Positions 42,755 through 51,185 are shown, numbered from the stretch's first letter. The stretch is DNA of 64,000 nt from Aliihoeflea sp. 2WW (GCF_000497755.1 NZ_AYOD01000005.1:1-64000), one strand, 5' to 3'. A program made the numbers and translations. The notes: generated by a model not told the origin, from the letters alone.

Positions 42755-42911
42755 AGTCGGCCGGTTTAGCCTACTAGCCATAGCAACACCGCTTTGGCTG
42801 CTCGCTCTCGGGCCCGGCTATTCGCCTAGTCTCGCTGTGCTCGCAATAATCATCGCGATACTATCAATATTCAATTGGGCGTTCGGCGCCCCGCTAGAGC
42901 CGCATAATTGA
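42732..42911 (+). CDS. Small two-helix membrane protein, 59 residues
   Basis: The frame encodes MTVTGRLKVGRF, then two hydrophobic helices (SLLAIATPLWLLALG and LAVLAIIIAILSIFNWAFG) joined by a short PGYSPS turn, and ends EPHN. It begins inside the preceding gene, suggesting coupling. It is a plausible inner-membrane cargo protein of the prophage, such as a superinfection-exclusion or toxin-like peptide, but nothing proves this. Confidence 0.55.
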   Translation: MTVTGRLKVGRFSLLAIATPLWLLALGPGYSPSLAVLAIIIAILSIFNWAFGAPLEPHN

Positions 42912-42927
42912 AGTTGATAGGGATAGG

Positions 42928-43263
42928 CTAGATACCCTTCCATTGGATCTTCGGTAGGCCGCCAATCAATTGCTCCACACTCGGCTGCTCGCGCTCGCCG
43001 GCCATGACCTTGTCGAGCTCAGCATATGCATGGAGCCAGACCGCATCGCGCCAGGCGACGAAGGCCTGTGCCTCGGCCGCCCATTGCGAGTTGGTGCTGG
43101 CGACATAGGACGCGAGCGCGTTGCCACCATCGTAATTGTGGCTCTTGCCCGTTACGTCGACATGCGCCTGGATGGCGGCGCGAAAAACCTCGACGGTAGC
43201 GGCTTGCGCTTCCGCTGCCTTCTGCGCCGCGGTGACGATGATCTCGGGGTCAGGCGTCCACAT
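42928..43263 (-). CDS. Phage tail-fibre-associated protein
   Basis: This is a 111-residue soluble protein. The segment NYDGGNALASYVASTNSQW and the end VEQLIGGLPKIQW resemble small proteins that follow tail fibres in rhizobial siphophages and may act as fibre chaperones. The start at 43263 overlaps the upstream gene by 14 bases. It is the last structural gene before the plus-strand cargo block. Confidence 0.68.
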   Translation of the reverse strand: MWTPDPEIIVTAAQKAAEAQAATVEVFRAAIQAHVDVTGKSHNYDGGNALASYVASTNSQWAAEAQAFVAWRDAVWLHAYAELDKVMAGEREQPSVEQLIGGLPKIQWKGI

Positions 43264-43579
43264 CGGCAGGCTCCTCCTCGGGTTCATCGTGCGGGACCGA
43301 AATCGGCCCGTCGTCGCTCACTGCGAGCGGCTCGGGGAAAGCGACGGCCTGCGAAGGGTTCGGCCCATGCGGCAGTACAATCGTCAGGCGCACCTCGCCG
43401 TCGATCCGCTCGACCGGGCCGACGATCCATTCGCAGGGGATTGTACCGGCCGGGATCGTGTCGCCATCCGCCAGCGGGTTGAAGTTGAACAGGTCGCCAT
43501 TGATGCGCAGCCGGTCGCCCGAGGTCTTTTCGAGCGTGAGGGTGTCGTTACGACGCTGAGGAGCAAATGTGATGATCAT
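43250..43579 (-). CDS. Phage structural hypothetical protein, 109 residues
   Basis: A beta-rich N-terminal part (IITFAPQRRNDTLTLEKTSG, DLFNFNPLADGDTIP) is followed by an acidic Pro-rich tail (HDEPEEEPADVDA). The start overlaps the tail-fibre stop as TGATG. No family is recognised. Its position suggests a tail-fibre accessory role. Confidence 0.65.
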   Translation of the reverse strand: MIITFAPQRRNDTLTLEKTSGDRLRINGDLFNFNPLADGDTIPAGTIPCEWIVGPVERIDGEVRLTIVLPHGPNPSQAVAFPEPLAVSDDGPISVPHDEPEEEPADVDA

Positions 43580-44490
43580 CAAAACCACCTCCCTATGGCG
43601 CCGAGACTTGCCGCGTAGCTTCCGCCGCTCAAGTCTCCGAGCCAGGTTTGAACTGTGTTCTCCAGTCGGTATGCCCACGCCTGGCCGTCGCGCGAAAGCA
43701 AGGTTCCCTGAAACGCTCTAAGCCTTGGCGAATAACCACTGCCGCCAAGCGGCGACAGACTTCCGGACGAGGTTTCGCCGGATATGAAATTGGCAATAGG
43801 GGCTGATGCGAACGTTGCCGGGTACGGCCACGAAACGATACTGCCATTTGATGCATCGACGGTGATGGATCGCATGCAAATCTGGGTTCCATCAGCAAAG
43901 CGGACATACTCGCCGTTTGCGTTCGATCCGCGTTCGATGACCGCGCCTGTGGGGACACCACCCGACTGGGAGAGACTTCCAAGGACGTTCCCGCGCCGAT
44001 AAGCCTTATCGGCCGGTAGATCGCTACGGATTTGTGCGTTCGGGATTTCTCCCAAGGTCGCATAGAATGCCGCCGCGTTTGCATCATCCAGCAGCGTACG
44101 CGCGAATGCAGTCAGGTCCGTGAGAGCCAAAGTGCCCGCGCCGCTGAAGAACGGTAGCTTGTTGGCGGCGCCGGTAAGGTCCGACAGAGCCTTCACGTTA
44201 CCGGACGAGAGCGCCGACAGCGCGGCTCGCCCGAGGCCCTCGAGGGTGACATCGTCGGGCGTGTACCAAGCCTTGTAAGCCGCCGCCGTCTGCCCCGTCC
44301 CCCGCCAGAGCTTGTCCAACGTGATAGAGGTGGCGGAGTTGACGCTTGCGATCGTCGCGCGCCGGCCGTCATCGCTCTCGATCGTGTCGCCCGGCCGCAA
44401 GAGAGACAGGTTGAAGCTTGTCCCTTGCCCGACGACGGCGGCCGAGTTCGTCGCCAGCGTGATGGTGCCTGTGTTCCAGAACGCCGGCAT
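43579..44490 (-). CDS. Phage tail fibre protein
   Basis: This is a 303-residue, Gly/Ser/Ala-rich, beta-structured protein. The N-terminal part (FWNTGTITLATNSAAVVGQG, DGRRATIASVNSATSITLDK) is the usual virion-binding domain of siphophage fibres. DLTAFARTLLDDANAAAFYA is a repeated fibre motif, and the C-terminal FADGTQICMRSITVD region resembles receptor-binding tips. It is expected at the tail end, contacting the cell surface. It overlaps the next upstream gene by one base. Confidence 0.8.
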   Translation of the reverse strand: MPAFWNTGTITLATNSAAVVGQGTSFNLSLLRPGDTIESDDGRRATIASVNSATSITLDKLWRGTGQTAAAYKAWYTPDDVTLEGLGRAALSALSSGNVKALSDLTGAANKLPFFSGAGTLALTDLTAFARTLLDDANAAAFYATLGEIPNAQIRSDLPADKAYRRGNVLGSLSQSGGVPTGAVIERGSNANGEYVRFADGTQICMRSITVDASNGSIVSWPYPATFASAPIANFISGETSSGSLSPLGGSGYSPRLRAFQGTLLSRDGQAWAYRLENTVQTWLGDLSGGSYAASLGAIGRWF

Positions 44491-44708
44491 CAGGACGGCT
44501 CCTTCGCGCCAAGCGCCGCCTCGAGCTCCGTTACCCGCTGTGCGGACGCGGCGAGCTGGCCGGCCAGGTCATGCGCCTGTTGGGCAAGGATCAGGTTGCG
44601 GTGGTGATAGTGCGTGTCGATCGCCTGCATCAAAAGCTTGGTTTCGCGCAGCGCGATGGCCGGGTCGATGCGCACGGCTTCGCCCGCCGAGGGGTTCGGG
44701 TCGGTCAT
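44490..44708 (-). CDS. Small phage protein, 72 residues
   Basis: This is a helical, charged protein (AIALRETKLLMQAIDTHYHH, ASAQRVTELEAALGAKE) with coiled-coil character. It sits in the tail-fibre operon with a one-base overlap. No family is recognised. Confidence 0.6.
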   Translation of the reverse strand: MTDPNPSAGEAVRIDPAIALRETKLLMQAIDTHYHHRNLILAQQAHDLAGQLAASAQRVTELEAALGAKEPS

Positions 44709-44731
44709 GTCGGATTGTCCTGTTGGTGGGA

Positions 44732-44890
44732 TCAGGCCGGTTCGAAGAGAACGAAGCCGTGGTTGCGGTAGCAGGCGACGACGCGGCCATTCGCATCGAT
44801 CAGCTTGAGGAAGTTGGGCCCGCCCTCGACGGTCTCGGCTTCATGCAGCCGCTCGGTGCCGTCCGGCAGGACGATGCGATAGAGCGTCAT
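44732..44890 (-). CDS. Small phage protein, 52 residues
   Basis: The frame reads TLYRIVLPDGTERLHEAETV near the start and ends RNHGFVLFEPA. It is beta-rich and has a four-base ATGA overlap with the gene upstream at 44887-45054. The packing and intact frame in the operon support coding. Function unknown. Confidence 0.6.
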   Translation of the reverse strand: MTLYRIVLPDGTERLHEAETVEGGPNFLKLIDANGRVVACYRNHGFVLFEPA

Positions 44891-45054
44891 GGCGCATCCT
44901 CCACCGGCAGGCAGGAAGCGATGTCGCTGTCCTGGTAGGAGACGACGAGCCCGCCATTCTCGTCGCGCAGCGTCAGCGTCTGGCCGTCATCGTCCATCGA
45001 CGCTGCCTCATAGTCGAAGAACAGGCCGTGCCTGAAAGTGACCCGGAATTTCAT
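44887..45054 (-). CDS. Small phage protein, 55 residues
   Basis: KFRVTFRHGLFFDYEAAS opens the protein, and DDDGQTLTLRDENGGLVVSY suggests a small beta-sheet domain. It overlaps both neighbours by four bases. It resembles its downstream neighbour in size and build but the similarity is too weak to call them paralogues. Function unknown. Confidence 0.6.
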   Translation of the reverse strand: MKFRVTFRHGLFFDYEAASMDDDGQTLTLRDENGGLVVSYQDSDIASCLPVEDAP

Positions 45055-45365
45055 CGCAACCTCACAACTGCCCGGATGCGCGGCGACGGGCTCGTATTGC
45101 CGCTGATCGTGTAGGTGTCGCCACTGGCCGGCTCCGGATCGACGAACATGGCGGCGATCACCGGACCGCTCGTCTGGCCGATCAGGACGTTGCCCCGTGT
45201 GCGCCGTACCTGGACGTTCGAGCCGGCGGCCCGGATGAAGATTTCGACCGGGTTCGGCGTGGCGGCATTGACGACGACGCTTGTGCCCGCGCCGCCGAAG
45301 AAGGCGGTCAGCGCACCATCCTTGATCTTGATGGTGTCGACGCTGAGCTCTTCAATCTTCGCCAT
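45051..45365 (-). CDS. Tail-module protein, tandem paralogue 1 (AKI-x-x-L-x-VDT domain)
   Basis: This 104-residue protein starts MAKIEELSVDTIKIKDGALT. The same opening recurs in the next gene and in the C-terminal domain of the one after it, so three copies lie in tandem. The rest is predicted beta sandwich (NPVEIFIRAAGSNVQVRRTR, GDTYTISGNTS). A structural role at the tail tip is likely from position. No named family is recognised. Confidence 0.7.
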   Translation of the reverse strand: MAKIEELSVDTIKIKDGALTAFFGGAGTSVVVNAATPNPVEIFIRAAGSNVQVRRTRGNVLIGQTSGPVIAAMFVDPEPASGDTYTISGNTSPSPRIRAVVRLR

Positions 45366-45367
45366 GG

Positions 45368-45781
45368 CTATTTCTTCACCGCGAGGCAATAGAGATGCGA
45401 CGAGTTCATCGTCACGCCACCCTGTCCGCCCGGCGTGCCGGGGCTATAGCTCGGCAGTTCCTCAACGCGGTACGTCTCCGATGCCGTCGCCTGATCGTCG
45501 AGGATCGATGCGTTGACCAACGCGGCGCCCCCACCCGATCCGTTGAAGCCGTAGCTCTCTTCGAACAGGATGGCGTTGTCGCGGTTGCGGCGAATGCGAT
45601 AGGTCGCGGAGCCGTTCGATCCGCTGGCAACGCCCTGATACTGGATCGTGGAGGTGCCATGGATCTCGATCGGCAGTGCGGCCGGGTTCGAGACCCCGAT
45701 CGGATTGCCGACCGACACTGTGGTGATTGCAGCCGGCACGATGTTAAGCGTGTCGACCGCCAGATTGCCGATCTTCGCCAT
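45368..45781 (-). CDS. Tail-module protein, tandem paralogue 2
   Basis: This 137-residue protein opens MAKIGNLAVDTLNIVPAAIT, then VSVGNPIGVSNPAALPIEIH, TYRIRRNRDNAILFEESYGF and ASETYRVEELP. It is a beta-rich domain matching the C-terminal part of the next upstream protein block for block. The start overlaps the upstream stop as TGATG. It is probably a virion surface or tail-tip component. Confidence 0.72.
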   Translation of the reverse strand: MAKIGNLAVDTLNIVPAAITTVSVGNPIGVSNPAALPIEIHGTSTIQYQGVASGSNGSATYRIRRNRDNAILFEESYGFNGSGGGAALVNASILDDQATASETYRVEELPSYSPGTPGGQGGVTMNSSHLYCLAVKK

Positions 45782-46758
45782 CACCGCTTCCTGTAGAGCG
45801 CTTTGATCACGACGTCCGACCACGGAATGATCGTGATGCCGAGGCCAGGGGTCGCGGCAAAGGTCTCGGTCTGCACGGTGTAGGTCTGCGAGGTGTGCAG
45901 GGCGAGGTCGACAGCCGAGAGGGGGATGTGAAGGGCCTCGGTGCCGCTGCCCGCTCTGGTGAATGTGTAGATCGCCAGGATGCGATTGCCCGTCGAAGCC
46001 CGTATGCGGATCTCGAACTGCACCGATCCGGACGAGCCGGTGTTGCGGTAGTTCGCCGTTCCAGACGCAAAGAGCTTGACCGGTGCAGCCATCGGGTTCG
46101 GCACGCCGATCGACGAGGTTCCGGTCACTACTGCCAGCGCCGCATTGTTGGCGATGTTGATCGTGTCGACTTCGAGATTGGCGATCTTCGCGGCAAAGCT
46201 TGGCCGAAAGGGCTTTGCCATCAGGATCGGCCAGCGATCGAGGACGTAGCTCGACAGTGCGCCTCGCGACAGGCAACTGTGCAGGCAAAAGCCAGCAACG
46301 ACGCCATGCTCAGCCCGCTGCTGCGCCATCATGCGCCTACCGCTGCCGACGATGTCGAGCGGGTCGAAGGTGATATGGCAGCTTAGTGAGCGCACCATCG
46401 ATCCGGGTCCAAGCTGATGAACCCGCCCGCGCTCCTCCAGGGCAACGCCGACAGTCTCGCCGTCTTCTATGCCGGCGAGGATCACCGAATAGGCCATCTC
46501 GATCGGCACCGCACCGGCCAAGAGAACGGCCGCTGCAGCGCACAGCCCAGCAAGGCTCGCGATATCAGCCTCCTCGATCCGGCGCAGGATCTCCGGTATG
46601 GCGCCGGTCGGACCCGAGAAGGCGAGGATTGCGTCGTAGCGCGGCAGATGGAATGTCTTCGCGCCGACGCGCACGATGTTGCCAGCCGGGTCATAATGCC
46701 CGCCATCGCTGAAGACATGCACCTCGTCGGCGGTCAGCAGGACGTTGACCGCGGTCAC
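45781..46758 (-). CDS. Proteasome/HslV-like Ntn-hydrolase domain fused to a tail-module domain
   Basis: This is a 325-residue protein. Residues 1-185 resemble a T1-family peptidase. After removal of Met1 the order is Thr1 (TAVNVLLTADEVHV), Asp17 in SDGGHYD and Lys33 in VGAKTFHLPRYDAILAFSGP. The Gly-Ser-Gly motif follows as DIVGSGRRMMAQQRAE near residue 138. Both the residues and their spacing match proteasome beta and HslV. Residues of about 188-325 (AKIANLEVDTINIANNAALA, GTSSIGVPNPMAAPVKLF) are the domain found as separate genes at 45051-45781. It sits between the tail-tip gene and those paralogues. Peptidase activity and target, perhaps a virion or cell-surface protein, are inferred. Confidence 0.72.
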   Translation of the reverse strand: MTAVNVLLTADEVHVFSDGGHYDPAGNIVRVGAKTFHLPRYDAILAFSGPTGAIPEILRRIEEADIASLAGLCAAAAVLLAGAVPIEMAYSVILAGIEDGETVGVALEERGRVHQLGPGSMVRSLSCHITFDPLDIVGSGRRMMAQQRAEHGVVAGFCLHSCLSRGALSSYVLDRWPILMAKPFRPSFAAKIANLEVDTINIANNAALAVVTGTSSIGVPNPMAAPVKLFASGTANYRNTGSSGSVQFEIRIRASTGNRILAIYTFTRAGSGTEALHIPLSAVDLALHTSQTYTVQTETFAATPGLGITIIPWSDVVIKALYRKR

Positions 46759-49478
46759 TGGACGATCAGCCCGTGGCGCTTGGTCGAGGTGATCGCGGCA
46801 TTGGCGATCTGGGCGTTGGTCACCTGCACATTGTCGATCTGCGCCCAGTTTGCGCGGATGCCGCCGCCGATACGGAAAACTCCACCCGAGAACGTGGCAA
46901 GCTGGGTCAGCTCGTCTCCCTGGCGAAGGTATGTCCGGTTTGAAATCAGGCCGATTTCGGAGATACCGCCCGCCTTCGCGCTCATGATGATAGCTGCCTG
47001 AGACGGCGTCGCCGCTCCTTCCGACGCAGCCACCGAAAGTGCGACGGTCGATAGGGCACCGGCATCCGTGGCGATCTGCTGGAAACGAAGAATGCCTCCG
47101 GCATAGAAGTTGCCGACCTTGGCGTCGATCGCGATCTGGGCATCGCCGATGGCGGTGATCGTCTCGCCCTGCATCGTGATCGCCGTAGACAGGAGGTTGA
47201 CGGCCGACAGGCTCGCTTTCTCACCAAGCTGAGCAGAGACTTCCTCGAAGCGCTGTGCGATGACCTGGTCCTGCGCAACGACGAGCGTCACGACGTTTTC
47301 GTACCGCGCCTCCATCCCTTGCGCGGCGGCCGTGATGACCGTGCGCAGTTCCTGCTTGTCGAGGACGTTCGCACCATCCTGCTCGAGGCCGTACATGGCG
47401 AGGCGTCGGGCTGCCTCGCGCGCCTGGCGGGCCAACTCGCCAGTAAACGCGACCGCGTGCTGGTAGCTTTCCTCGATCTCTGCGCGAAGGTCATCGGAAA
47501 AGATCACATCCAGCTCCGACAGCCGGACGTCAGGCGTGACCACCTCCAGCGGCGCGGACCAGACGGCAGTGCGTCCGCTGGTGGGGATCAGGATGCCTTG
47601 AACGACATGCGGCGTGTTCGGCGGGAAGTTTCCGTTGAGGATCACTGACCGAGGGTTCTGGTTCTCTAGCGGATCGCCATAGGGCAGATAGCCATCGAAG
47701 TTCGGCTTTGTCGCCCCTGCCACGCGCGTGACGATCCGCACCTCGCGCACGTCTTCCAGATCGCCGTCGAAGAACACTTCGATTGATGGCCTGCGCGCTC
47801 GGCCCTGCTCGTCATAGATGATCGCCGGCGCCACCTGCCACCCGGTGAGAAGCTGTGCCGGCGGGCGGTTCGGCGTGAGCGATGCGACAGACCACGACAG
47901 CTCGAACGATGTCGACCAGTCATAGTCCGACGGGTCCGCTTCCTGCAGCGCGACGTTCTGGTTGACGTTGTCGAGGTCGTCCATCGCGTTGATGGGGAAG
48001 TGCTTGACCTCATACCCGTTGCGCGCGCTCGACCATGCCACGACGTCGAGGGGCTCCAGTAGGAACGCCTCTGGCGGCAAGGTCAGCTGATGCCGGCGAA
48101 AGCGCCTGTTGTCCTCGGCGGTGGCCCGCATGAGGCGCTGAACCTGGCCGGCGAAGGGGACGGCGTTGTAGGTGACCGAGGCAAGGCGCTCCTCACCGTC
48201 GGCCGACACATGGGCTATGTTCACGTAGCGCGGCGCGTCTTTCATCTCCCAACCCGCGGCGGGCTCGGGATAGGTCGACGTTACGCCATTGAAGACGCTC
48301 TGATAGCCGGGGAACGGGTCGAAGTTCTGTGTGCTGTTGAGCACCTCGATATCGTCATCGGTGAAGAAGTACACCGGCACGCCCGGCGCACCGACATGGA
48401 TCTTGAAGGTTCCGCCGAGTTCAGCGATGCGGCCGTTGCAGCTCGTCAGCAATTCCTCGATGACGTCGGCCGGCTCCATCTCCTCGACCTTGATCTCGTA
48501 GCCGCACCGGAACTGAGGCTCCGTGCCGCCACCAGCGCGCGCGATAGGCCGATCGCACTCGTTCATGGCCGCGAACCAATTCGCTAATGGCAGCGCCAGC
48601 GCAGGCACTTCCGGGCCGTATATCCACTCCCCCTGATAATAGATGCCGCGCAGGATATTGTAGATGATCACCGCGGGGTTGTTTGAGAACTCATAGGTCG
48701 ACGCGGGCGTGCCTGCGGTGGCGGGGTTCCAGCGATGCGCGCCTGAACCGCCGACGGTCGAGTCCTTGCGCGGATCGTAAAGCGCCAGGCCGTCGACCTG
48801 CCAACGTCCGGCCGGAAACCCCTTGAACAGCTCGCGCTTGACCTCGGCCGACAGGATCACTTGCGCCAGACCGCGCCCGACCATGTCGTTCATCCATGGA
48901 CGCGCGCCGGTGCCAAGGCGCGACAGCAGTGCCGGATCGGCCGTCGTCTGGTGACCGAGCAGGTACTTGGCAAACAGGAAGTAGTAGCCGCCGCTATAGT
49001 ACTCGGTGAACGGAAAGCTGCCGGCGCCAAGCCACGCGTGCGTCGCCGGATTGATTGTCGCCGCCGGATTGCGGTTACACTCCTCGCCATTGATCCAGGC
49101 CCGATTGCCGATTGCGGTCACGGGCAGATCGGACAGCGTGAAGACCTGGATCAGACCCGCGTTCGGCGTCTTTCCCACGCGTCCATAGGTGCCGGGATAT
49201 TCGAGCTGGCCGGCCGTGGCATAGGTGCCGACGATAAACGAGAATGAGTTGTTGCCGCCGACCTGGATCTGGCCGGTGATGCCCGGGTCGACCTGCTTCT
49301 TCTGCCTCGCGCGATCGAGCAGCGATGTGCCGAGCTGCAGGGCCACGCCCAGCACCAGCTTGCCCAAAGTTGATGTCGCGAGCCAGCCGATCGCCGCGGC
49401 CACCACGCCGGCATTGGCAACGCCGGCCAATGCGAAGGTGAACCACGCGACCAGAGCCGCAAGGTTAAGAAGCTTCAT
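46755..49478 (-). CDS. Phage tail tip / host specificity protein (gpJ-like)
   Basis: This 907-residue baseplate hub/tip protein has a hydrophobic N terminus (LLNLAALVAWFTFALAG). Then follow FSFIVGTYATAGQLEYPGTY, IYNILRGIYYQGEWIYGPEV, and the tip domain VEEMEPADVIEELLTSCNGR, typical of phage tail proteins that line the hub. The last 230 residues are helical (EESYQHAVAFTGELARQAREA) and then DUF1983-like (AQIAIDAKVGNFYAGGILRF). It would close the tail tube and contact the receptor. It overlaps the Ntn-hydrolase-like gene by four bases, and a 14-base gap separates it from the peptidase-like gene. Confidence 0.85.
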   Translation of the reverse strand: MKLLNLAALVAWFTFALAGVANAGVVAAAIGWLATSTLGKLVLGVALQLGTSLLDRARQKKQVDPGITGQIQVGGNNSFSFIVGTYATAGQLEYPGTYGRVGKTPNAGLIQVFTLSDLPVTAIGNRAWINGEECNRNPAATINPATHAWLGAGSFPFTEYYSGGYYFLFAKYLLGHQTTADPALLSRLGTGARPWMNDMVGRGLAQVILSAEVKRELFKGFPAGRWQVDGLALYDPRKDSTVGGSGAHRWNPATAGTPASTYEFSNNPAVIIYNILRGIYYQGEWIYGPEVPALALPLANWFAAMNECDRPIARAGGGTEPQFRCGYEIKVEEMEPADVIEELLTSCNGRIAELGGTFKIHVGAPGVPVYFFTDDDIEVLNSTQNFDPFPGYQSVFNGVTSTYPEPAAGWEMKDAPRYVNIAHVSADGEERLASVTYNAVPFAGQVQRLMRATAEDNRRFRRHQLTLPPEAFLLEPLDVVAWSSARNGYEVKHFPINAMDDLDNVNQNVALQEADPSDYDWSTSFELSWSVASLTPNRPPAQLLTGWQVAPAIIYDEQGRARRPSIEVFFDGDLEDVREVRIVTRVAGATKPNFDGYLPYGDPLENQNPRSVILNGNFPPNTPHVVQGILIPTSGRTAVWSAPLEVVTPDVRLSELDVIFSDDLRAEIEESYQHAVAFTGELARQAREAARRLAMYGLEQDGANVLDKQELRTVITAAAQGMEARYENVVTLVVAQDQVIAQRFEEVSAQLGEKASLSAVNLLSTAITMQGETITAIGDAQIAIDAKVGNFYAGGILRFQQIATDAGALSTVALSVAASEGAATPSQAAIIMSAKAGGISEIGLISNRTYLRQGDELTQLATFSGGVFRIGGGIRANWAQIDNVQVTNAQIANAAITSTKRHGLIVQ

Positions 49479-49492
49479 CGGAGTTCCGTGGT

Positions 49493-49909
49493 TCAGATGC
49501 GAAAGGCGCGGGTGGCGCTCAGTAGGTCAACAGTGCCCATGCCTGACTGCCCCGGCCGCAGAACGAAGATGCGTTCGCCCTGGACAACCCCCAGAGCGAT
49601 CAGCGCGGCGTCATCGACGGGAACCGCTGCGAGGTCACCGACACGCGCAAGGCTCGGATGGATTTCATCGAACAGCGATGCGGCGAGGTCAGCGTGCGTG
49701 GCAAAGCCCTTGCGCTTCAAGAGGCCAAGGCCACCCCGCAGGCTCTTGTATCGGCCGCGATAGGGCTTGGCGAAGTCCTCGCCGGTCATGGCTTGAACGG
49801 CACCTGCCGCGAACATCGCACAATCATGTGTGCCCCAGGCGAAGGGACGCGCCCCGACGCTGACGATGTAGGCCGCCAGATCGGCATGCCAGGTCTCGGA
49901 CCGCGTCAT
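49493..49909 (-). CDS. Phage tail cysteine-peptidase-like protein (DUF6950 type)
   Basis: This 138-residue protein carries FAWGTHDCAMFAAGAVQAMTG, the Cys-centred N-terminal motif of NlpC/P60-like phage proteins of the DUF6950 group, and a later HPSLARVGDLAAVP with the His. In many siphophages this gene lies just before the tip protein, and its product degrades peptidoglycan during DNA entry. The start at 49909 overlaps the upstream gene by four bases. Confidence 0.75.
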   Translation of the reverse strand: MTRSETWHADLAAYIVSVGARPFAWGTHDCAMFAAGAVQAMTGEDFAKPYRGRYKSLRGGLGLLKRKGFATHADLAASLFDEIHPSLARVGDLAAVPVDDAALIALGVVQGERIFVLRPGQSGMGTVDLLSATRAFRI

Positions 49910-50535
49910 CGCTTGCCCTCTTCGCCCCAGCTGATGTTGGCAAGCCAGCCCCCGGCGACGTCTGTGTAACGGCGGACACGATCGCCCTGGCGCCGGCGCT
50001 GTTGTTCGTCCGACTTCTTCAGCGGATTGGTGAAGGTGAGCTTGCGCGCAAAGCTGACGCACGACACCTGCACCCCGCCCTCGCCATTGGCCGCCGGCGT
50101 CTCGATCGGGTTGCCATTGATCCAGCCGACAAAGCGTGGCACCGGCGGCGCGATCATCAAGCTCGTGGCCGGGTCGAGGAGCCCGCGATGGACTTCGATC
50201 GGCGCGCGACGCGTCTCATAGCCCCGCACGAGCTGCTGGACCGCCTGGCTGATCTGCGACAGCCCCACCCGGATAGTCCGGATGTTCAGGTCTGTTGTTT
50301 GCGGGATCGAATCGACGCGCAGATTGCCGCCAATGCCCTGATAGGTGCGCGTGACTGGCAGCCGTGTTCTGCCATCGATCACCGTCAGCGTCACCGTGTC
50401 GTCGAGGTTGGAAAGGCCAAGCGTCTCGATACCGCCGGTCTGGCGGTTCCAGGCCTCGACCCAAACCAGGTTTATGGGCGCCACGCCTTTGCGAGCGCGC
50501 AGGTGCGCCTCTGTTGCTGCATCGACTTGCTTCAT
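49906..50535 (-). CDS. Phage tail assembly protein (minor tail, 209 residues)
   Basis: A beta-rich protein with LVWVEAWNRQTGGIETLGLS, then TRTYQGIGGNLRVDSIPQTT and IEVHRGLLDPATSLMIAPPV. Proteins of this type lie between the distal tail protein and the NlpC-like protein in rhizobial prophages and resemble the minor tail/hub group. It overlaps both neighbours by four bases. The exact role is inferred from order. Confidence 0.72.
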   Translation of the reverse strand: MKQVDAATEAHLRARKGVAPINLVWVEAWNRQTGGIETLGLSNLDDTVTLTVIDGRTRLPVTRTYQGIGGNLRVDSIPQTTDLNIRTIRVGLSQISQAVQQLVRGYETRRAPIEVHRGLLDPATSLMIAPPVPRFVGWINGNPIETPAANGEGGVQVSCVSFARKLTFTNPLKKSDEQQRRRQGDRVRRYTDVAGGWLANISWGEEGKR

Positions 50536-51185
50536 GGCCGCTGCATCACCTGAAACGACATGCCCGCCGTGATGAGGCCTTCCGCCGTGCCGGGATCGAA
50601 CGTGTCGGGCATGATGAACACCTTGGCGGCAGGCTTGCGAAGCGCGACAGCGAGACCGGTCACGACGCCAGGCCTCAGATGGGGCCGCACTTCGAACAGC
50701 GGCGTCAGTCCGCCCGACGAGGCTTGCACGGTCTCGACAACGCGGTGGAAGGCACGGCGGACGGGATTGGCGCCATACTCGAAGGCGAGGAAATCACCAA
50801 CCGTCAGGCGGTAGCCGTTCGGCAGGCCGGTCACGCGCAGCGACTTGTTGTTCGCGCCGATCGTGTGGAGCGTTGGCATCGATACCCCCAGGTTCGACCC
50901 ATCTGGGTCATGCTGCGGATACGGAAGCTGGGGCGCATAGAGGTAGAAGCTGCGCATAGGACCATCGAGGCTTTCGACCAATGCCTGAACCTGCGCCGCG
51001 TCGGCATGGTACATCGGGCCAAGGCTCACATCACCCGTCCACTTCGGCATCGACATCTGCGCGGCCAGCACGTCTCCCGACGCCAGCCCCGAGAGTTCGT
51101 CGAACCGCTGCAGGTGCCATTTGACCGAGCGAATGCGCAGCCGATCGACGAACGTCTCGGCTGGCAGAATATCTGGCAGAGCCAT
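50532..51185 (-). CDS. Phage minor/distal tail protein (217 residues)
   Basis: The protein has WHLQRFDELSGLASGDVLAA and WTGDVSLGPMYHADAAQVQA, then GPMRSFYLYAPQLPYPQHDP, matching the class of tail proteins directly downstream of tape-measure genes. It probably forms the ring joining tail tube to hub. The start shares bases with the tape-measure stop (TGATG). Confidence 0.75.
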   Translation of the reverse strand: MALPDILPAETFVDRLRIRSVKWHLQRFDELSGLASGDVLAAQMSMPKWTGDVSLGPMYHADAAQVQALVESLDGPMRSFYLYAPQLPYPQHDPDGSNLGVSMPTLHTIGANNKSLRVTGLPNGYRLTVGDFLAFEYGANPVRRAFHRVVETVQASSGGLTPLFEVRPHLRPGVVTGLAVALRKPAAKVFIMPDTFDPGTAEGLITAGMSFQVMQRP

